A DNA stretch of 64,000 nucleotides. Origin: UTCHB3 sp002050155. GTDB taxonomy: Bacteria; Bacteroidota; Ignavibacteria; Ignavibacteriales; Ignavibacteriaceae. Where the stretch lies: assembly GCA_030584105.1 (NCBI GenBank), contig CP129491.1, positions 1,240,001 through 1,304,000 on the forward strand. The letters are read 5' to 3'. Every line of letters begins with the position of its first letter. The first letter of the stretch is position 1. Of this stretch, positions 18,468 to 27,289 are shown one piece after another. The position numbers and the translations under genes were made by a program. The notes under the pieces were generated by a model, which searched no databases, was not told where the DNA came from, and saw only the letters and a list, made by a program, of their open reading frames with translations.

Positions 18468-18526
18468 ATGTAAAATTTGAAAGAACACACAAAAAGAAAC
18501 AAACAAAGAAAATTATTTTGAAGTGT
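18445..18526. repeat. Duplicated YigZ gene end that now forms the next gene's 3' end
   Basis: The 21-bp block at 18445-18465 (ENYFEV codons of the YigZ gene) recurs at 18506-18526. Read on the minus strand, the second copy supplies the final codons and TAA stop (18513) of the convergent hypothetical gene. Confidence 0.8.
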
Positions 18527-19112
18527 TATCCAATATTTTGTGTCTTAGCAGTGTAGCTTCAAAAAGGTCATCCAGCAGAACCTCTATATCACGGTACTCT
18601 TTCGGTTTTCTTCCGTACGACCAGCGCCTTTCGAACAGATGAAAAGAGAACCTTATCCCCAACTCTTTAACGGAATTATAGTGATATACATTCACCCACC
18701 CAAGTTTATCCAACGAAGGAAACCCCACAATAACAGGCTGCACTTCGGATAGAACTGAAAACCTTTCCCGGGCTCCTCTTCTCGCTTTATTTTCCAAAAT
18801 CCGTCGGATTAACGGGTGAACACTCAATTCGGCAATCTGTTCTGCAATGTGACGGCAGCAAAACCTTATTTCGTGCGTCGCAAGAAACTGAGGGTAGTTA
18901 TGCCGGTAGTCTTCACACCAACACTTCAGGTGCTCAATCGTTTTTAATTCAACAGGAGAAAGCCGGCCCAAATCGGTAACTTTTGGGTTGTAATAAAACC
19001 GCCGGTTGTTTTCATCCATTTGGGCAACAGCTTCACGCAGATCGGTGAAAACACGCAACCCGTTCTTTATTTCTTTGCTGATTTTACCCGGTGAAACACT
19101 CGCCCGCTTCAT
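18513..19112 (-). CDS. Uncharacterised cytosolic protein
   Basis: A 199-aa protein without signal peptide or membrane segment. It is rich in Arg, Glu and aromatic residues and has a Cys/His cluster around 88-108 (LKCWCEDYRHNY and IRFCCRHIAEQ) that could bind metal. I recognise no family. It is monocistronic and convergent with the YigZ gene, and its own stop codon lies inside the duplicated YigZ tail. The gene looks real from its length and clear codon structure. Confidence 0.75.
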   Translation of the reverse strand: MKRASVSPGKISKEIKNGLRVFTDLREAVAQMDENNRRFYYNPKVTDLGRLSPVELKTIEHLKCWCEDYRHNYPQFLATHEIRFCCRHIAEQIAELSVHPLIRRILENKARRGARERFSVLSEVQPVIVGFPSLDKLGWVNVYHYNSVKELGIRFSFHLFERRWSYGRKPKEYRDIEVLLDDLFEATLLRHKILDNTSK

Positions 19113-19249
19113 CCGTTGCTCCTTGCGCTAATTAATCGTTGTGCTCATCACAAATTTACCAAAATTTTCTACATAATTATCTTTACATTTGAATCATTAT
19201 TTTTATTGTTTATTAATTTTCACTTTTTCATACGGTTTTAAACGAATTA

Positions 19250-20734
19250 ATGAATCACTCTCAGGCTTGTGATATTCTCGGAGTTAAAGACGCCACTAAT
19301 GCTGACTTGATTCGGAAGAATTTTGAGAAACTGGAACAGGATATTAACCGCCAGATTGAAGCCACCGGCTCAAAGTTCCTGCGTGAAAGTTTGCGAAAGA
19401 ACAAAAAAGCGGTTAAAGAGGCTTACCATCTTTTGTTGAATGATGTGTCGGTTGATGGGGCGCTTTCCTTCGGTGAAGCGTATAAACTATTCCGTGACCG
19501 GGGCGACAATTCCCCCGCCTCATTAAAAGCCGCTTTCGAAAAATTGAAAGAAGATTACTCGTTCGGTCTTAGGTCACCGAACAAAACCATCCGAACACTT
19601 GCCGAAAACGACCTGAAAATCCTGACCGAGGTTTTCGAACAGTTAACTTCGCAGGTTGAACCGGATAAATCTGATAAGATAGATCAAGCCGATGCGGAAA
19701 ACCTCACTAACGCAGTGAAAGAAAAAGTCGGGAGAGAGTTTAATGAAAAAATCGAAATGTTGAAACTTAAATACGATAAAACAATCAAAAGTTTTGACGG
19801 AAAAATTACCGATTTAACATCTGAAAACAACAGTTTAAGAAAGGATATACTTGAATTACTGACGGCGCTGGCTGACGGATATACCGAATTAACCGTGCAG
19901 ACTGCGCAAGCACTCGCCGAAAAATACGGCGTTAAAGATTTTAAAAAGCAGCCAACTGCTTTCAGGCAAAAACCGAAAGTAATCAGCGTGATTTCACCAA
20001 CTAAAATGGTGAAAGAAGAAATTAACGGATTCGGGCTTGAAGAAATTAACATTGAATTAGCCGATGATCAGATCGATAAAATGATGATTAAACAGAGCAG
20101 AATTATCGATAATAAAAAAAATCAAGATGCCGACAGGTCATTCAGGTCGGAAGACGGACCACTTAGTTCCCGTTCGGTCGCTGAAAAACTTTTCAGTGAT
20201 GGTTCATATCAGGAGGCTTTGCTCTATTTTAACGAAGCGAAAAAGGAAAATCCGGGTGACCATTCATTAGATGTTTACATCAGGGAAATTGAGCAACTTG
20301 TCAGCAGCGAATCCGTAACTGAAAAAGGGATAACAGAAAACGGTAAAGAGAATTACGAGAAAGAAGCTTACGAAGAGATTCTGAAACAAGCCAACCAACT
20401 AAGAAGCGAAAAAAAGTTTGAAGAAGCGCTGGAAATGTACTCCGCACTTTTGATCAGCGACTCTGATAACCCATATCTGCTTTATTGTAAATCTGAGTGT
20501 GAAGATGGCGTTAAAAGAAACAGGGTACGCACCGGCCCGGAACCACAGCAGAAACGACCAACTATCACCGAACTTCTTACCCTTAAAAGTGAGGGCGACG
20601 CTCACATGAATAACAGAAACTACGCCGCTGCTTTAGAGGCTTACGAGAAAGTTTTAAAAATTAATCCCACCGATATGTACATTCAGATTATGATAGATCA
20701 GTGCAAACGGGAGCTGATGAAAGCGGAGAAATAA
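19250..20734 (+). CDS. Degenerate J-domain, coiled-coil and TPR protein
   Basis: A 494-aa cytosolic protein. The N-terminus (about 1-65, starting HSQACDILGVKDATNADLIRK) resembles a J domain by helix pattern but lacks the HPD tripeptide needed to stimulate Hsp70, so it is probably a scaffold. Residues about 150-205 form a coiled coil (KVGREFNEKIEMLKLKYDKT...LTSEN). From about 305 onward three TPR-like units are visible (LFSDGSYQEALLYFNEA, LRSEKKFEEALEMYSALL, HMNNRNYAAALEAYEKVL). This suggests a protein-protein adaptor; the partner is unknown. It is monocistronic. Confidence 0.75.
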   Translation: MNHSQACDILGVKDATNADLIRKNFEKLEQDINRQIEATGSKFLRESLRKNKKAVKEAYHLLLNDVSVDGALSFGEAYKLFRDRGDNSPASLKAAFEKLKEDYSFGLRSPNKTIRTLAENDLKILTEVFEQLTSQVEPDKSDKIDQADAENLTNAVKEKVGREFNEKIEMLKLKYDKTIKSFDGKITDLTSENNSLRKDILELLTALADGYTELTVQTAQALAEKYGVKDFKKQPTAFRQKPKVISVISPTKMVKEEINGFGLEEINIELADDQIDKMMIKQSRIIDNKKNQDADRSFRSEDGPLSSRSVAEKLFSDGSYQEALLYFNEAKKENPGDHSLDVYIREIEQLVSSESVTEKGITENGKENYEKEAYEEILKQANQLRSEKKFEEALEMYSALLISDSDNPYLLYCKSECEDGVKRNRVRTGPEPQQKRPTITELLTLKSEGDAHMNNRNYAAALEAYEKVLKINPTDMYIQIMIDQCKRELMKAEK

Positions 20735-20848
20735 ATAAGGTTTAGTTATTCGTTTTTTATTGGGAGGGTCCTGCAACAAAGAATAAAAATCAAAACTAAC
20801 TGACTGAAATCAGATAATCGACAATAAAACAAAACGGCATTGAAGAGA

Positions 20849-20960
20849 ACTTACTGCACCGTATCCCGAAGTGTCTGAATCCTTTTCGGATTTTTTTCTC
20901 AAACCAAATACTTTAAAAGAAACTTACCGGGAAGTATCCCGAAGTGTTGGTATCCTCTCC
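20849..20960. repeat. Duplicated 3' end of the DUF4296 gene
   Basis: Sequence at 20849-20887 repeats 20922-20960 with an offset of 73 bp. On the minus strand the gene ends R-I-P-T-L-R-D-T-S-R-stop and the copy reads R-I-Q-T-L-R-D-T-V-Q-stop, so both the reading frame and the stop are copied. A short hairpin with T-run (AATCC/GGATT, about 20878-20897) overlaps the copy and may terminate the plus-strand TPR gene. Confidence 0.85.
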
Positions 20961-21250
20961 TGAATTTCCTTCATAAAATCACGAAAATCTTCCGGGTGGC
21001 TCATGTAGTATTGAACTGTCGAGTCATATAACGGGCGGCTTACACCCTGTTTCTTAAGAATGGAATCTAATGCGGGTTCCATCATAATTTTAGCAGTACC
21101 GAGTGAATCCTGAGCCCTGAGAAGTTCAATATAAATATCGGAAAATTGATCTTCGGGTATTCTGTGCTTTTCTTTTGAACATGATTGAAGCCCCAAAAAA
21201 CCAAAAATCAGGAAAAATAAAACAAAGGTTCTTTTAACCAATTTTTTCAC
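20924..21250 (-). CDS. DUF4296 lipoprotein
   Basis: A 108-aa lipoprotein with lipobox LQSC (lipidated C24). The body matches the Bacteroidota DUF4296 pattern: IPEDQFSDIYIELLRAQDS followed by a helix and YDSTVQYYMSHPEDF. Function is unknown; family members are small envelope lipoproteins. It lies downstream of the rhomboid gene on the same strand with a 138-bp gap. Confidence 0.85.
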   Translation of the reverse strand: MKKLVKRTFVLFFLIFGFLGLQSCSKEKHRIPEDQFSDIYIELLRAQDSLGTAKIMMEPALDSILKKQGVSRPLYDSTVQYYMSHPEDFRDFMKEIQERIPTLRDTSR

Positions 21251-21388
21251 CTGTTTCTAAAAGAAACGCTTCAATCTCGAATCGAAAGGCAACCATAATT
21301 ATTTTAATGAACACCATTACTTTCGATTGTTTCAAACACATTGGTGAAGAATGGAAGAAATACAACCGTAATCTTTTTAATGAACATC

Positions 21389-22348
21389 TTATCCGCCGTT
21401 ATCTTTCTTAGCCATTTTTTTGCTCGCTCTGAAGAGGATATCTTTCTCTTTTTGCGAGAGGTTTGTGTAGCCTGATTTGGTAATTTTTTCCAAAATACTG
21501 TCAATCACCTCCTGACTGATTTCATCATCATCGGAAATATCTGTAAACTTTGCATCTTCAATTTTGGAGGAATTACTCTTATTTTTGAAATTGAATGAAA
21601 AACCTGATTTTCCGGAACTATCCGGACGCTGTTGATGCGAAAAATGACCACCGCCAAAAGAGCCGTAACTTGAACCACCGCCCCCTCTTATACCTCCGCG
21701 TAGTTTATCTTTAAACGGAAACCAGGTTTCTTTGTCGAAAAAGAGAAACAAAAATCCGGTTATTGCGCCGCCAATATGAGCTAAATGTGCTACATTGGAA
21801 GCGGCGTTGTTGACCATCATTAAATCCATTATCACTAAGAAAGCTATCAGATACTTTGCCTTAACCGGGAAAAGAAAGTAGATATAGATGGATCTGTCAG
21901 GATTGAAAAGCGCGAAAGCAATCATCACGCCGTAAATTGCACCCGATGCACCAACGGTGGGGCTGTCACCCATTCCGAGATATGGGGTTAAGAGGTGCAG
22001 CAAACCCGCGCCAACTCCCGATGTTAAATAAAAAATCAGAAATTTTTTTGAGCCAAGTGTGTACTCAATCTCCGTTCCGAACATCCAAAGAGAGAATAAA
22101 TTGAAGAAAATATGACCAAAACTTGCGTGCATGAACTGATAGGTTAGTAACTGCCAGGGCAGAAAACCGGCATCGAGAGGCCATAATGCAAAATTTTGCA
22201 GAATCTTCACTTCAAGTGGCATACCGCCGGAGGTGATTCCTGCAAGCATCTGCTCTATAAAAAAGACTGCAAAATTAGCGATTAACAAACTTTTTATCAC
22301 CGGCGACATGAATGAGAAACCGGCAGGACGGTAATTTCCGTTGGACAT
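21389..22348 (-). CDS. Rhomboid-family intramembrane serine protease
   Basis: Cleaves membrane-anchored proteins within the lipid bilayer. I take the ATG at 22348 (319 aa), preceded by AAGGAA; the frame opens at a GTG at 22375, but that lies inside a GC-rich hairpin. Six or more TM helices span about 20-205. The catalytic serine is in GASGAIYG (S135) and the histidine in AHIGG (H191), and the WR-loop region WQLLTYQFMHASFGHIFFN is present. A Gly/Ser-rich cytoplasmic tail of about 100 residues follows, ending in a charged helical segment, longer than in minimal rhomboids. Confidence 0.92.
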   Translation of the reverse strand: MSNGNYRPAGFSFMSPVIKSLLIANFAVFFIEQMLAGITSGGMPLEVKILQNFALWPLDAGFLPWQLLTYQFMHASFGHIFFNLFSLWMFGTEIEYTLGSKKFLIFYLTSGVGAGLLHLLTPYLGMGDSPTVGASGAIYGVMIAFALFNPDRSIYIYFLFPVKAKYLIAFLVIMDLMMVNNAASNVAHLAHIGGAITGFLFLFFDKETWFPFKDKLRGGIRGGGGSSYGSFGGGHFSHQQRPDSSGKSGFSFNFKNKSNSSKIEDAKFTDISDDDEISQEVIDSILEKITKSGYTNLSQKEKDILFRASKKMAKKDNGG

Positions 22349-22368
22349 TTTTTCCTTCAATTTTGAGC

Positions 22369-22390
22369 GGGGCACCTTAAAAGGCGCCCC
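22369..22390 (-). other. GC hairpin in the rhomboid leader
   Basis: GGGGCACCTT / AAGGCGCCCC forms a stem with one mismatch, 21 bp upstream of the chosen ATG. No U-run follows on the minus strand, so it is a leader structure rather than a clear terminator. Confidence 0.5.
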
Positions 22391-22427
22391 TGAAATTTAT
22401 TTCTGATTATTTACTGTTTTCTCCGCT

Positions 22428-22590
22428 TAGCGTTAACCATCACGGATTAGTCTAATTCAATAAGGCTTGTGTTGTTAAGGAATACTGTGCATTATACAAT
22501 AAAAGTGCGCTATGTTCAACAATGCTGTTCCTTATGCAACATAACTATGCGTTGTTCAACATTACTATGGGTTAATAAACAATGCTAAGC
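22428..22590. repeat. Degenerate repeats around the pgk 3' end
   Basis: The gap downstream of pgk holds imperfect repeats of CAACATnACTATG / TGTTCAACAATGCTG type. A stretch at 22428-22446 resembles, on the minus strand, the pgk end (VLNDA plus stop) but without the stop. Nothing else is seen here. Confidence 0.5.
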
Positions 22591-23781
22591 GTCATTCAGC
22601 ACAGCAACACCGGGCAACACTTTACCTTCAAGAAACTCGAGTGAAGCGCCTCCACCGGTGGAAACATGCGTTACTTTATCTTTCAGACCGGCTTTTGCAA
22701 TCGCTGCGGCTGAGTCACCACCGCCAACAACGGTTATTGCACCAAGCTCTGTTGCTTCAACCAGCGCTTCAGCTATTGCGTTTGTGCCTCCGGCGTAGTT
22801 ATCGAACTCGAACACGCCCATGGGACCATTCCACACGACAGTTTTTGAATTTTTAACAGCATTTGAGAACAATTTAACCGTTTCCGGTCCGATATCCAAG
22901 CCCATTTTACCGGCGGGCATTTTATCGAAGTGCACGGTTTCTGCTGGTGAATCGTTGCTAAATTCAGATGTAACTAAAACATCAACAGGGAGCAAAAAGT
23001 TTAATCCGCTCGCTTTAATTTTGTTTAAAAGCTCTTTAGCGAGATCAATTTTTTCTTCTTCAAGAAGTGAAGTACCAATTTCGTACCCCATCGCTTTGAA
23101 GAAGGTGTAAGCCATTCCTCCGCCGATTATTAAAGTATCAACCTTATCCAAAATGTTGTTGATAACATCGATCTTGCCGGAGATTTTTGCTCCGCCAAGA
23201 ATTGCACAATAAGGGCGAACCGGGTCGGTAAGCGCACCGCCGAGATAATCGAGTTCTTTTTTCATCAGATAACCCGAAACCGCAGTTTTAATAAACCGGG
23301 TAACCCCTTCGGTTGAGGCGTGTGCTCTGTGGGCGCTGCCGAAGGCATCGTTCACATAAACATCGCCAATTTGTGCAAGTTTTTCAGCGAAAGAAGCGTC
23401 GTTCGCCTCTTCTTCGGCGTGAAAACGAAGGTTTTCCAAAAGCAACACTTCACCATCCTGCAGATTGCTTGCCATAGCGTTTACTTCATCCCCGATGCAA
23501 TCGGGTGCAAATTTAACGGGCTGCCCAAGCAACTCCGAAAGCCGTTCTGCTACCGGTTTAAGGCTGTATTTGGGATTTACTTTTCCTTTCGGGCGACCCA
23601 GATGGCTCATTAAAATCGCTTTTCCCCCCTCAGATATCACTTTCTTTATTGTGGGGAGTGACTCGACGATACGATTGTCGTCGGTGATTTTTAGTTCTTC
23701 ATCCAGCGGGACATTAAAATCCACGCGAATCAGCACTTTCTTGCCTTTCAGCGAAATGCTGTCTATTGTTTGTTTTTTCAT
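22585..23781 (-). CDS. pgk: Phosphoglycerate kinase
   Basis: Transfers phosphate between 1,3-bisphosphoglycerate and ADP in glycolysis; cytosolic. The protein is 398 aa, standard. Signature features are RVDFNVPLD near the N-terminus, LMSHLGRPKGK, the nucleotide-binding GGAKISGKI, WNGPMGVFE, and VGGGDSAAA with HVSTGGGASLEFLEGKVLPG at the C-terminus. It lies 108 bp downstream of gap on the same strand. A terminator between them suggests they are at least partly separate transcripts. Confidence 0.98.
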   Translation of the reverse strand: MKKQTIDSISLKGKKVLIRVDFNVPLDEELKITDDNRIVESLPTIKKVISEGGKAILMSHLGRPKGKVNPKYSLKPVAERLSELLGQPVKFAPDCIGDEVNAMASNLQDGEVLLLENLRFHAEEEANDASFAEKLAQIGDVYVNDAFGSAHRAHASTEGVTRFIKTAVSGYLMKKELDYLGGALTDPVRPYCAILGGAKISGKIDVINNILDKVDTLIIGGGMAYTFFKAMGYEIGTSLLEEEKIDLAKELLNKIKASGLNFLLPVDVLVTSEFSNDSPAETVHFDKMPAGKMGLDIGPETVKLFSNAVKNSKTVVWNGPMGVFEFDNYAGGTNAIAEALVEATELGAITVVGGGDSAAAIAKAGLKDKVTHVSTGGGASLEFLEGKVLPGVAVLNDA

Positions 23782-23844
23782 TTTATTACCAACTTAAAGT
23801 CGATTTAATTACAAAAATAAGCTACAACAAAAATAAATTACAAC

Positions 23845-23873
23845 AAAAAAAAAGACGCAGCCGTAACTGCGTC
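23845..23873 (-). terminator. Terminator of gap
   Basis: The stem GACGCAG / CTGCGTC (23854-23860, 23867-23873) is flanked on the left by nine A, a U-run on the minus strand. It lies between gap and pgk, so pgk is expressed by read-through or its own promoter. Confidence 0.85.
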
Positions 23874-23889
23874 ACAAAACAAATTTTAA

Positions 23890-24882
23890 TTAAGCAACTT
23901 TGAGTAAAAGGTCAACAACTCTGCATGAGTATCCCCACTCGTTATCATACCAGCCGACAACTTTAACCAAATTGCCGTGTACCATGGTCGAAAGTGAGTC
24001 AAAAATACAAGAGTGTGGGTTGTGAACTATATCGGAAGAAACCAAAGGTTCATCCGAATACTCAAGAATGCCTTTCATCGTGCCGTCAGCAGCTTTTTTC
24101 ATAGCGGCGTTCACTTCTTCGATTGTTACCTCTTTTGAAAGAGTAGCAACAAAGTCAGTGATTGAACCGTCAGGTGTCGGAACTCTTAGTGAAAAACCGT
24201 CGAGTTTACCGGCAAGTTCAGGAATTACTTTGCCAACGGTCTTTGCTGCACCCGTAGTGGTCGGGATAATGTTGGTAGCTGCAGCTCTGGCTCTTCTGAG
24301 GTCTTTGTGGGGAAGATCAAGCAACCTCTGATCGTTTGTATAAGAGTGAACTGTGGTCATAAAACCTGCTTCCAACCCGAAAGAATCGTGAAGAACTTTA
24401 ACCATCGGTGCTAAGCAGTTAGTGGTGCACGAAGCGTTGGAAACCACCACTTCGTTACCTGTAAGAATTTCATCATTCACACCAAGAACAACAGTAGCGT
24501 CTATTTCACCTTTTGCGGGAACGGTTAAAATAACTTTCTTAGCACCGGCGTTGATGTGCGGCATACACTTTTCTTTTGAGGCGAAAACGCCCGTTGATTC
24601 TATAACGATCTCGGCGCCCAATTCTTTCCATTTAAGGTTCGAAGGGTCTTTTTCGGCGGTTATTTCAATCTTTTTCCCGTTTACTATGATCGCATTTCCA
24701 TCAACTGCAACGGTGCCGTTAAACTTACCGTGTACAGAATCATATTTTAACAGGTGCCCCAGCGTAACAGCATCAGTGAGATCGTTGATGGCAACGATTT
24801 CGATACCACCGACCTCCAAGGCTCTTCTGAATACTAATCTTCCGATTCTTCCGAATCCGTTTATTCCTATCTTTATTGACAT
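23890..24882 (-). CDS. gap: Glyceraldehyde-3-phosphate dehydrogenase, type I
   Basis: Oxidises glyceraldehyde-3-phosphate with NAD to 1,3-bisphosphoglycerate. The protein is 330 aa. The Rossmann motif is INGFGRIGR (7-15), the catalytic cysteine is C152 in SNASCTTNCLAP, and the C-terminal YDNEWGYSCRVVDLL is canonical. It sits upstream of pgk, the usual gap-pgk order, and diverges from the Crp/Fnr-type regulator, which shares the 214-bp promoter region. Confidence 0.98.
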   Translation of the reverse strand: MSIKIGINGFGRIGRLVFRRALEVGGIEIVAINDLTDAVTLGHLLKYDSVHGKFNGTVAVDGNAIIVNGKKIEITAEKDPSNLKWKELGAEIVIESTGVFASKEKCMPHINAGAKKVILTVPAKGEIDATVVLGVNDEILTGNEVVVSNASCTTNCLAPMVKVLHDSFGLEAGFMTTVHSYTNDQRLLDLPHKDLRRARAAATNIIPTTTGAAKTVGKVIPELAGKLDGFSLRVPTPDGSITDFVATLSKEVTIEEVNAAMKKAADGTMKGILEYSDEPLVSSDIVHNPHSCIFDSLSTMVHGNLVKVVGWYDNEWGYSCRVVDLLLKVA

Positions 24883-25096
24883 GTTTTCCTCCTTTGGAAA
24901 AAAGAATTATTTAGACCATCAAATTTATTATTCTTTTCCCGATTTATCAATGTAATTATTCACATCAGCGGGTTGAACCCTTGTTTGAAAATAAAATTAT
25001 ACAGAATTATTTCTTTTTTTTTAGAAAATTTCCGTTTTAATTTTAATATTGTGAGAAAAGTCACTAAATTTGTTAAGACTAAATAAGGAATATTTA

Positions 25097-25777
25097 ATGG
25101 ACGATCTCGATTTCCCAAAATTTGTGCCACTTTTTGAGAATCTTGACGATGAAACACTTCAAAAGATTTCTGAACTCGGTAAGAGAAAGACTTTCGGGCG
25201 CGACTCTATCATTCTTATGGAACATGAGACGGGGCACGCTCTGTTTGTTATCATTTCCGGCAAAGTTAAAGTAAGCAGAGAAAGTGACGACGGCAGGGAA
25301 GTTATTCTGACTTACCTAAGCCCAAACGATTTCTTCGGTGAAATGGCGCTTTTAGACGGGCTTACCCGATCCGCAACCGTTACTGCTATTGAAGAGTCGG
25401 AGCTTTTCATTATTGAAAGAGCTGATTTTCTTGATTTGTTGTACGATCGTCCCGAAGTTTCCGTCAGCCTTCTGCAGGAACTGACGCGCAGGTTGCGTGC
25501 TGCAGATATGAAGATTAAATCTCTTTCACTTAAAGACGCTGAAGGTAAAGTGGCAACTGTAATTCTTCAAATCGCCGATGAAGTCGGTAAAATTAAGCAA
25601 GGTGTAGTTGAAATTGAGAAGCTACCCTACCAGCATGATCTTGCAAACATGGCGGGTACCTCAAGAGAAACAATCTCCAGAACCTTGCACGGCTTCGTGA
25701 AAAAAGGTTTGATAGAGTTAGACGGGAATAAACTGAGAATTACCAACTACGAGGAATTCAGGAAGCAGTTTTCTTAA
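25097..25777 (+). CDS. Crp/Fnr-family transcription regulator
   Basis: A 226-aa regulator. The cyclic-nucleotide-binding-type beta-roll carries the phosphate-binding cassette FFGEMALLDGLTRSATV (about 82-98). A long dimer helix follows, then a winged HTH with HDLANMAGTSRETISRTLHGFVKKGL. There are no cysteines at all, so it cannot hold an Fnr-type Fe-S cluster; a nucleotide or other effector is more likely. I chose ATG 25097 (AAGGAA upstream) over a TTG nine codons earlier. It diverges from gap and is followed after 3 bp by a PHP phosphoesterase gene, so the two form an operon. Confidence 0.93.
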   Translation: MDDLDFPKFVPLFENLDDETLQKISELGKRKTFGRDSIILMEHETGHALFVIISGKVKVSRESDDGREVILTYLSPNDFFGEMALLDGLTRSATVTAIEESELFIIERADFLDLLYDRPEVSVSLLQELTRRLRAADMKIKSLSLKDAEGKVATVILQIADEVGKIKQGVVEIEKLPYQHDLANMAGTSRETISRTLHGFVKKGLIELDGNKLRITNYEEFRKQFS

Positions 25778-25780
25778 AAA

Positions 25781-26602
25781 GTGTTTTTTAAAGCTGACCT
25801 GCACACCCACACTACTCATTCTGACGGATGGCTTTCTGTCGAAAGTTTGTTGCGCCGTGCCATTCTGAACAAGATTGATGTGCTCGCAATTACCGATCAC
25901 GATACCGTATCCGGTTTCATTGAAGCATGTGAAAGAAATAAAAAATACGGGTTGAAATTAGTGCCCGGAATTGAACTCAGTTCACAACTTGAGCAGCTTG
26001 AAGTGCACATTCTGGGGTATTTTATCGATGTAAACAACCCGGAACTTACTAATTACACCGCCGAACTGAAGCAAAACCGTTATAACCGCTGCCAAAAAAT
26101 AGTTGCTAACCTGCAACACGAGGGCATCGAAATATCAATTGAGGATGTGGAAAAAGAGTGCAAAGGGGATATGTTCGGAAGACCCCACATCGCAAAAGCG
26201 CTTATCAGAAAAAAAATTGCTAAAAATTTTACGCATGCCTTCAGGGATTTTCTGGGGAACAACTCGCCCGCCTACGAAAAAAAATTTTTCATTACCCCCG
26301 CCGATGCCATTTCATTGATCCACCGCGCCGGTGGCATTGCCTCGTTGGCGCATCCGGGTAATTTTAGCGATGAAACGGTGGAAATGTTGCTTTCTGAAAA
26401 ATTCGACGCACTTGAAGCAGTGCACCCCTCGCACTCTTCCCCAAGACGGCAGCAACTGGTCGAGATTGCCCGAAAGCACGGGCTACCCTATTCCGGCGGT
26501 TCTGATTTTCACGGCGGCTCAGCAACCGACCGAGGGTATATCGGTTCTTTTTACCTTTCAAAGCCGGAATTTGCTGCAATTCAGGCGTTGGTGGAAAAAT
26601 AA
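25781..26602 (+). CDS. PHP-domain phosphoesterase (YciV/TrpH type)
   Basis: A 273-aa cytosolic metal-dependent phosphoesterase of the PHP superfamily; close relatives act as 5'-3' exoribonuclease (RNase AM) or 3',5'-nucleotide bisphosphate phosphatase. Metal-ligand motifs are visible as ADLHTHTTHSDG (H8, H10, D15), ITDHDT, GIELSS, AHPG and GSDFHGG. It starts with GTG 3 bp after the stop of the Crp/Fnr-type gene and is probably co-translated. The exact substrate is not readable from sequence. Confidence 0.9.
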   Translation: MFFKADLHTHTTHSDGWLSVESLLRRAILNKIDVLAITDHDTVSGFIEACERNKKYGLKLVPGIELSSQLEQLEVHILGYFIDVNNPELTNYTAELKQNRYNRCQKIVANLQHEGIEISIEDVEKECKGDMFGRPHIAKALIRKKIAKNFTHAFRDFLGNNSPAYEKKFFITPADAISLIHRAGGIASLAHPGNFSDETVEMLLSEKFDALEAVHPSHSSPRRQQLVEIARKHGLPYSGGSDFHGGSATDRGYIGSFYLSKPEFAAIQALVEK

Positions 26603-26682
26603 AGTTTCACGATTTTGGCTAATCGGTAGCCTGAGAATCATTCTAACAGCAGCTACTTAGGCTTTGGTGGTGGAATAAAAGT
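26584..26682. repeat. Imperfect copy of the PHP gene 3' end
   Basis: The gene end (AGGCGTTGGTGGAAAAATAAAGT-like, near 26583-26605) resembles 26659-26682 about 76 bp downstream. The copy is more diverged than the others. Confidence 0.4.
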
Positions 26683-26818
26683 GAGTGACATGGAGGATAC
26701 GGAATCAGTTTTTAAGAATGTGGTGCCCCTTTAGTGTTAAGTCCCAAATTATTCGGTTTTTTAATAGTTCTTCTATATTTAAGTTTCAAGTTATTGTTTT
26801 TTGAAGTTGAGGTTTGAA

Positions 26819-27286
26819 ATGAAAGAAATAAACGGTGTTCTGCAGGCAAAAGGATTAAAATTTGCCGTAGTAGTCAGCAGATTCAATGATTTTATAACAA
26901 ACAAACTTTTAGACGGTTCGATCGATTGCTTAGTCAGACATGGCGGAAGCAAAGACGACATCACAATAATCCGTGTACCCGGCGCTTTTGAAATCCCACT
27001 TATTGCAAAAGCCGCAGCCGAAAGGAAAGAGTATGACGCGGTTATCTGCTTAGGAGCGGTCATTCGCGGTGCAACGCCCCACTTCGATTTTGTAGCAGCG
27101 GAATCTGCAAAGGGGGTTGCGATGGCGTCAATGTCAACCGGTGTACCGGTGATCTACGGAATTGTAACCACCGACACAATTGAACAGGCTGTGGAAAGAG
27201 CCGGCTCAAAAGCCGGAAATAAAGGCTGGGATGCCGCACTTACGGCAATCGAAACCGCCAATCTGATGAAAGAACTTTCTAAATAA
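26819..27286 (+). CDS. ribH: 6,7-dimethyl-8-ribityllumazine synthase
   Basis: Condenses 5-amino-6-ribitylaminouracil with 3,4-dihydroxybutanone phosphate in riboflavin synthesis; forms a pentamer or 60-mer capsid. The protein is 155 aa, standard length. Motifs: VVSRFNDFI, RVPGAFEIP, CLGAVIRGATPHFDFV, GVPVIYGIVTTDT and AGSKAGNKGWDAAL. I start at ATG 26819 with GAGG 6 nt upstream rather than at the upstream TTG. No other rib genes are adjacent. The PorZ-like gene begins 3 bp after its stop, so the two share a transcript. Confidence 0.97.
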   Translation: MKEINGVLQAKGLKFAVVVSRFNDFITNKLLDGSIDCLVRHGGSKDDITIIRVPGAFEIPLIAKAAAERKEYDAVICLGAVIRGATPHFDFVAAESAKGVAMASMSTGVPVIYGIVTTDTIEQAVERAGSKAGNKGWDAALTAIETANLMKELSK

Positions 27287-27289
27287 CCA

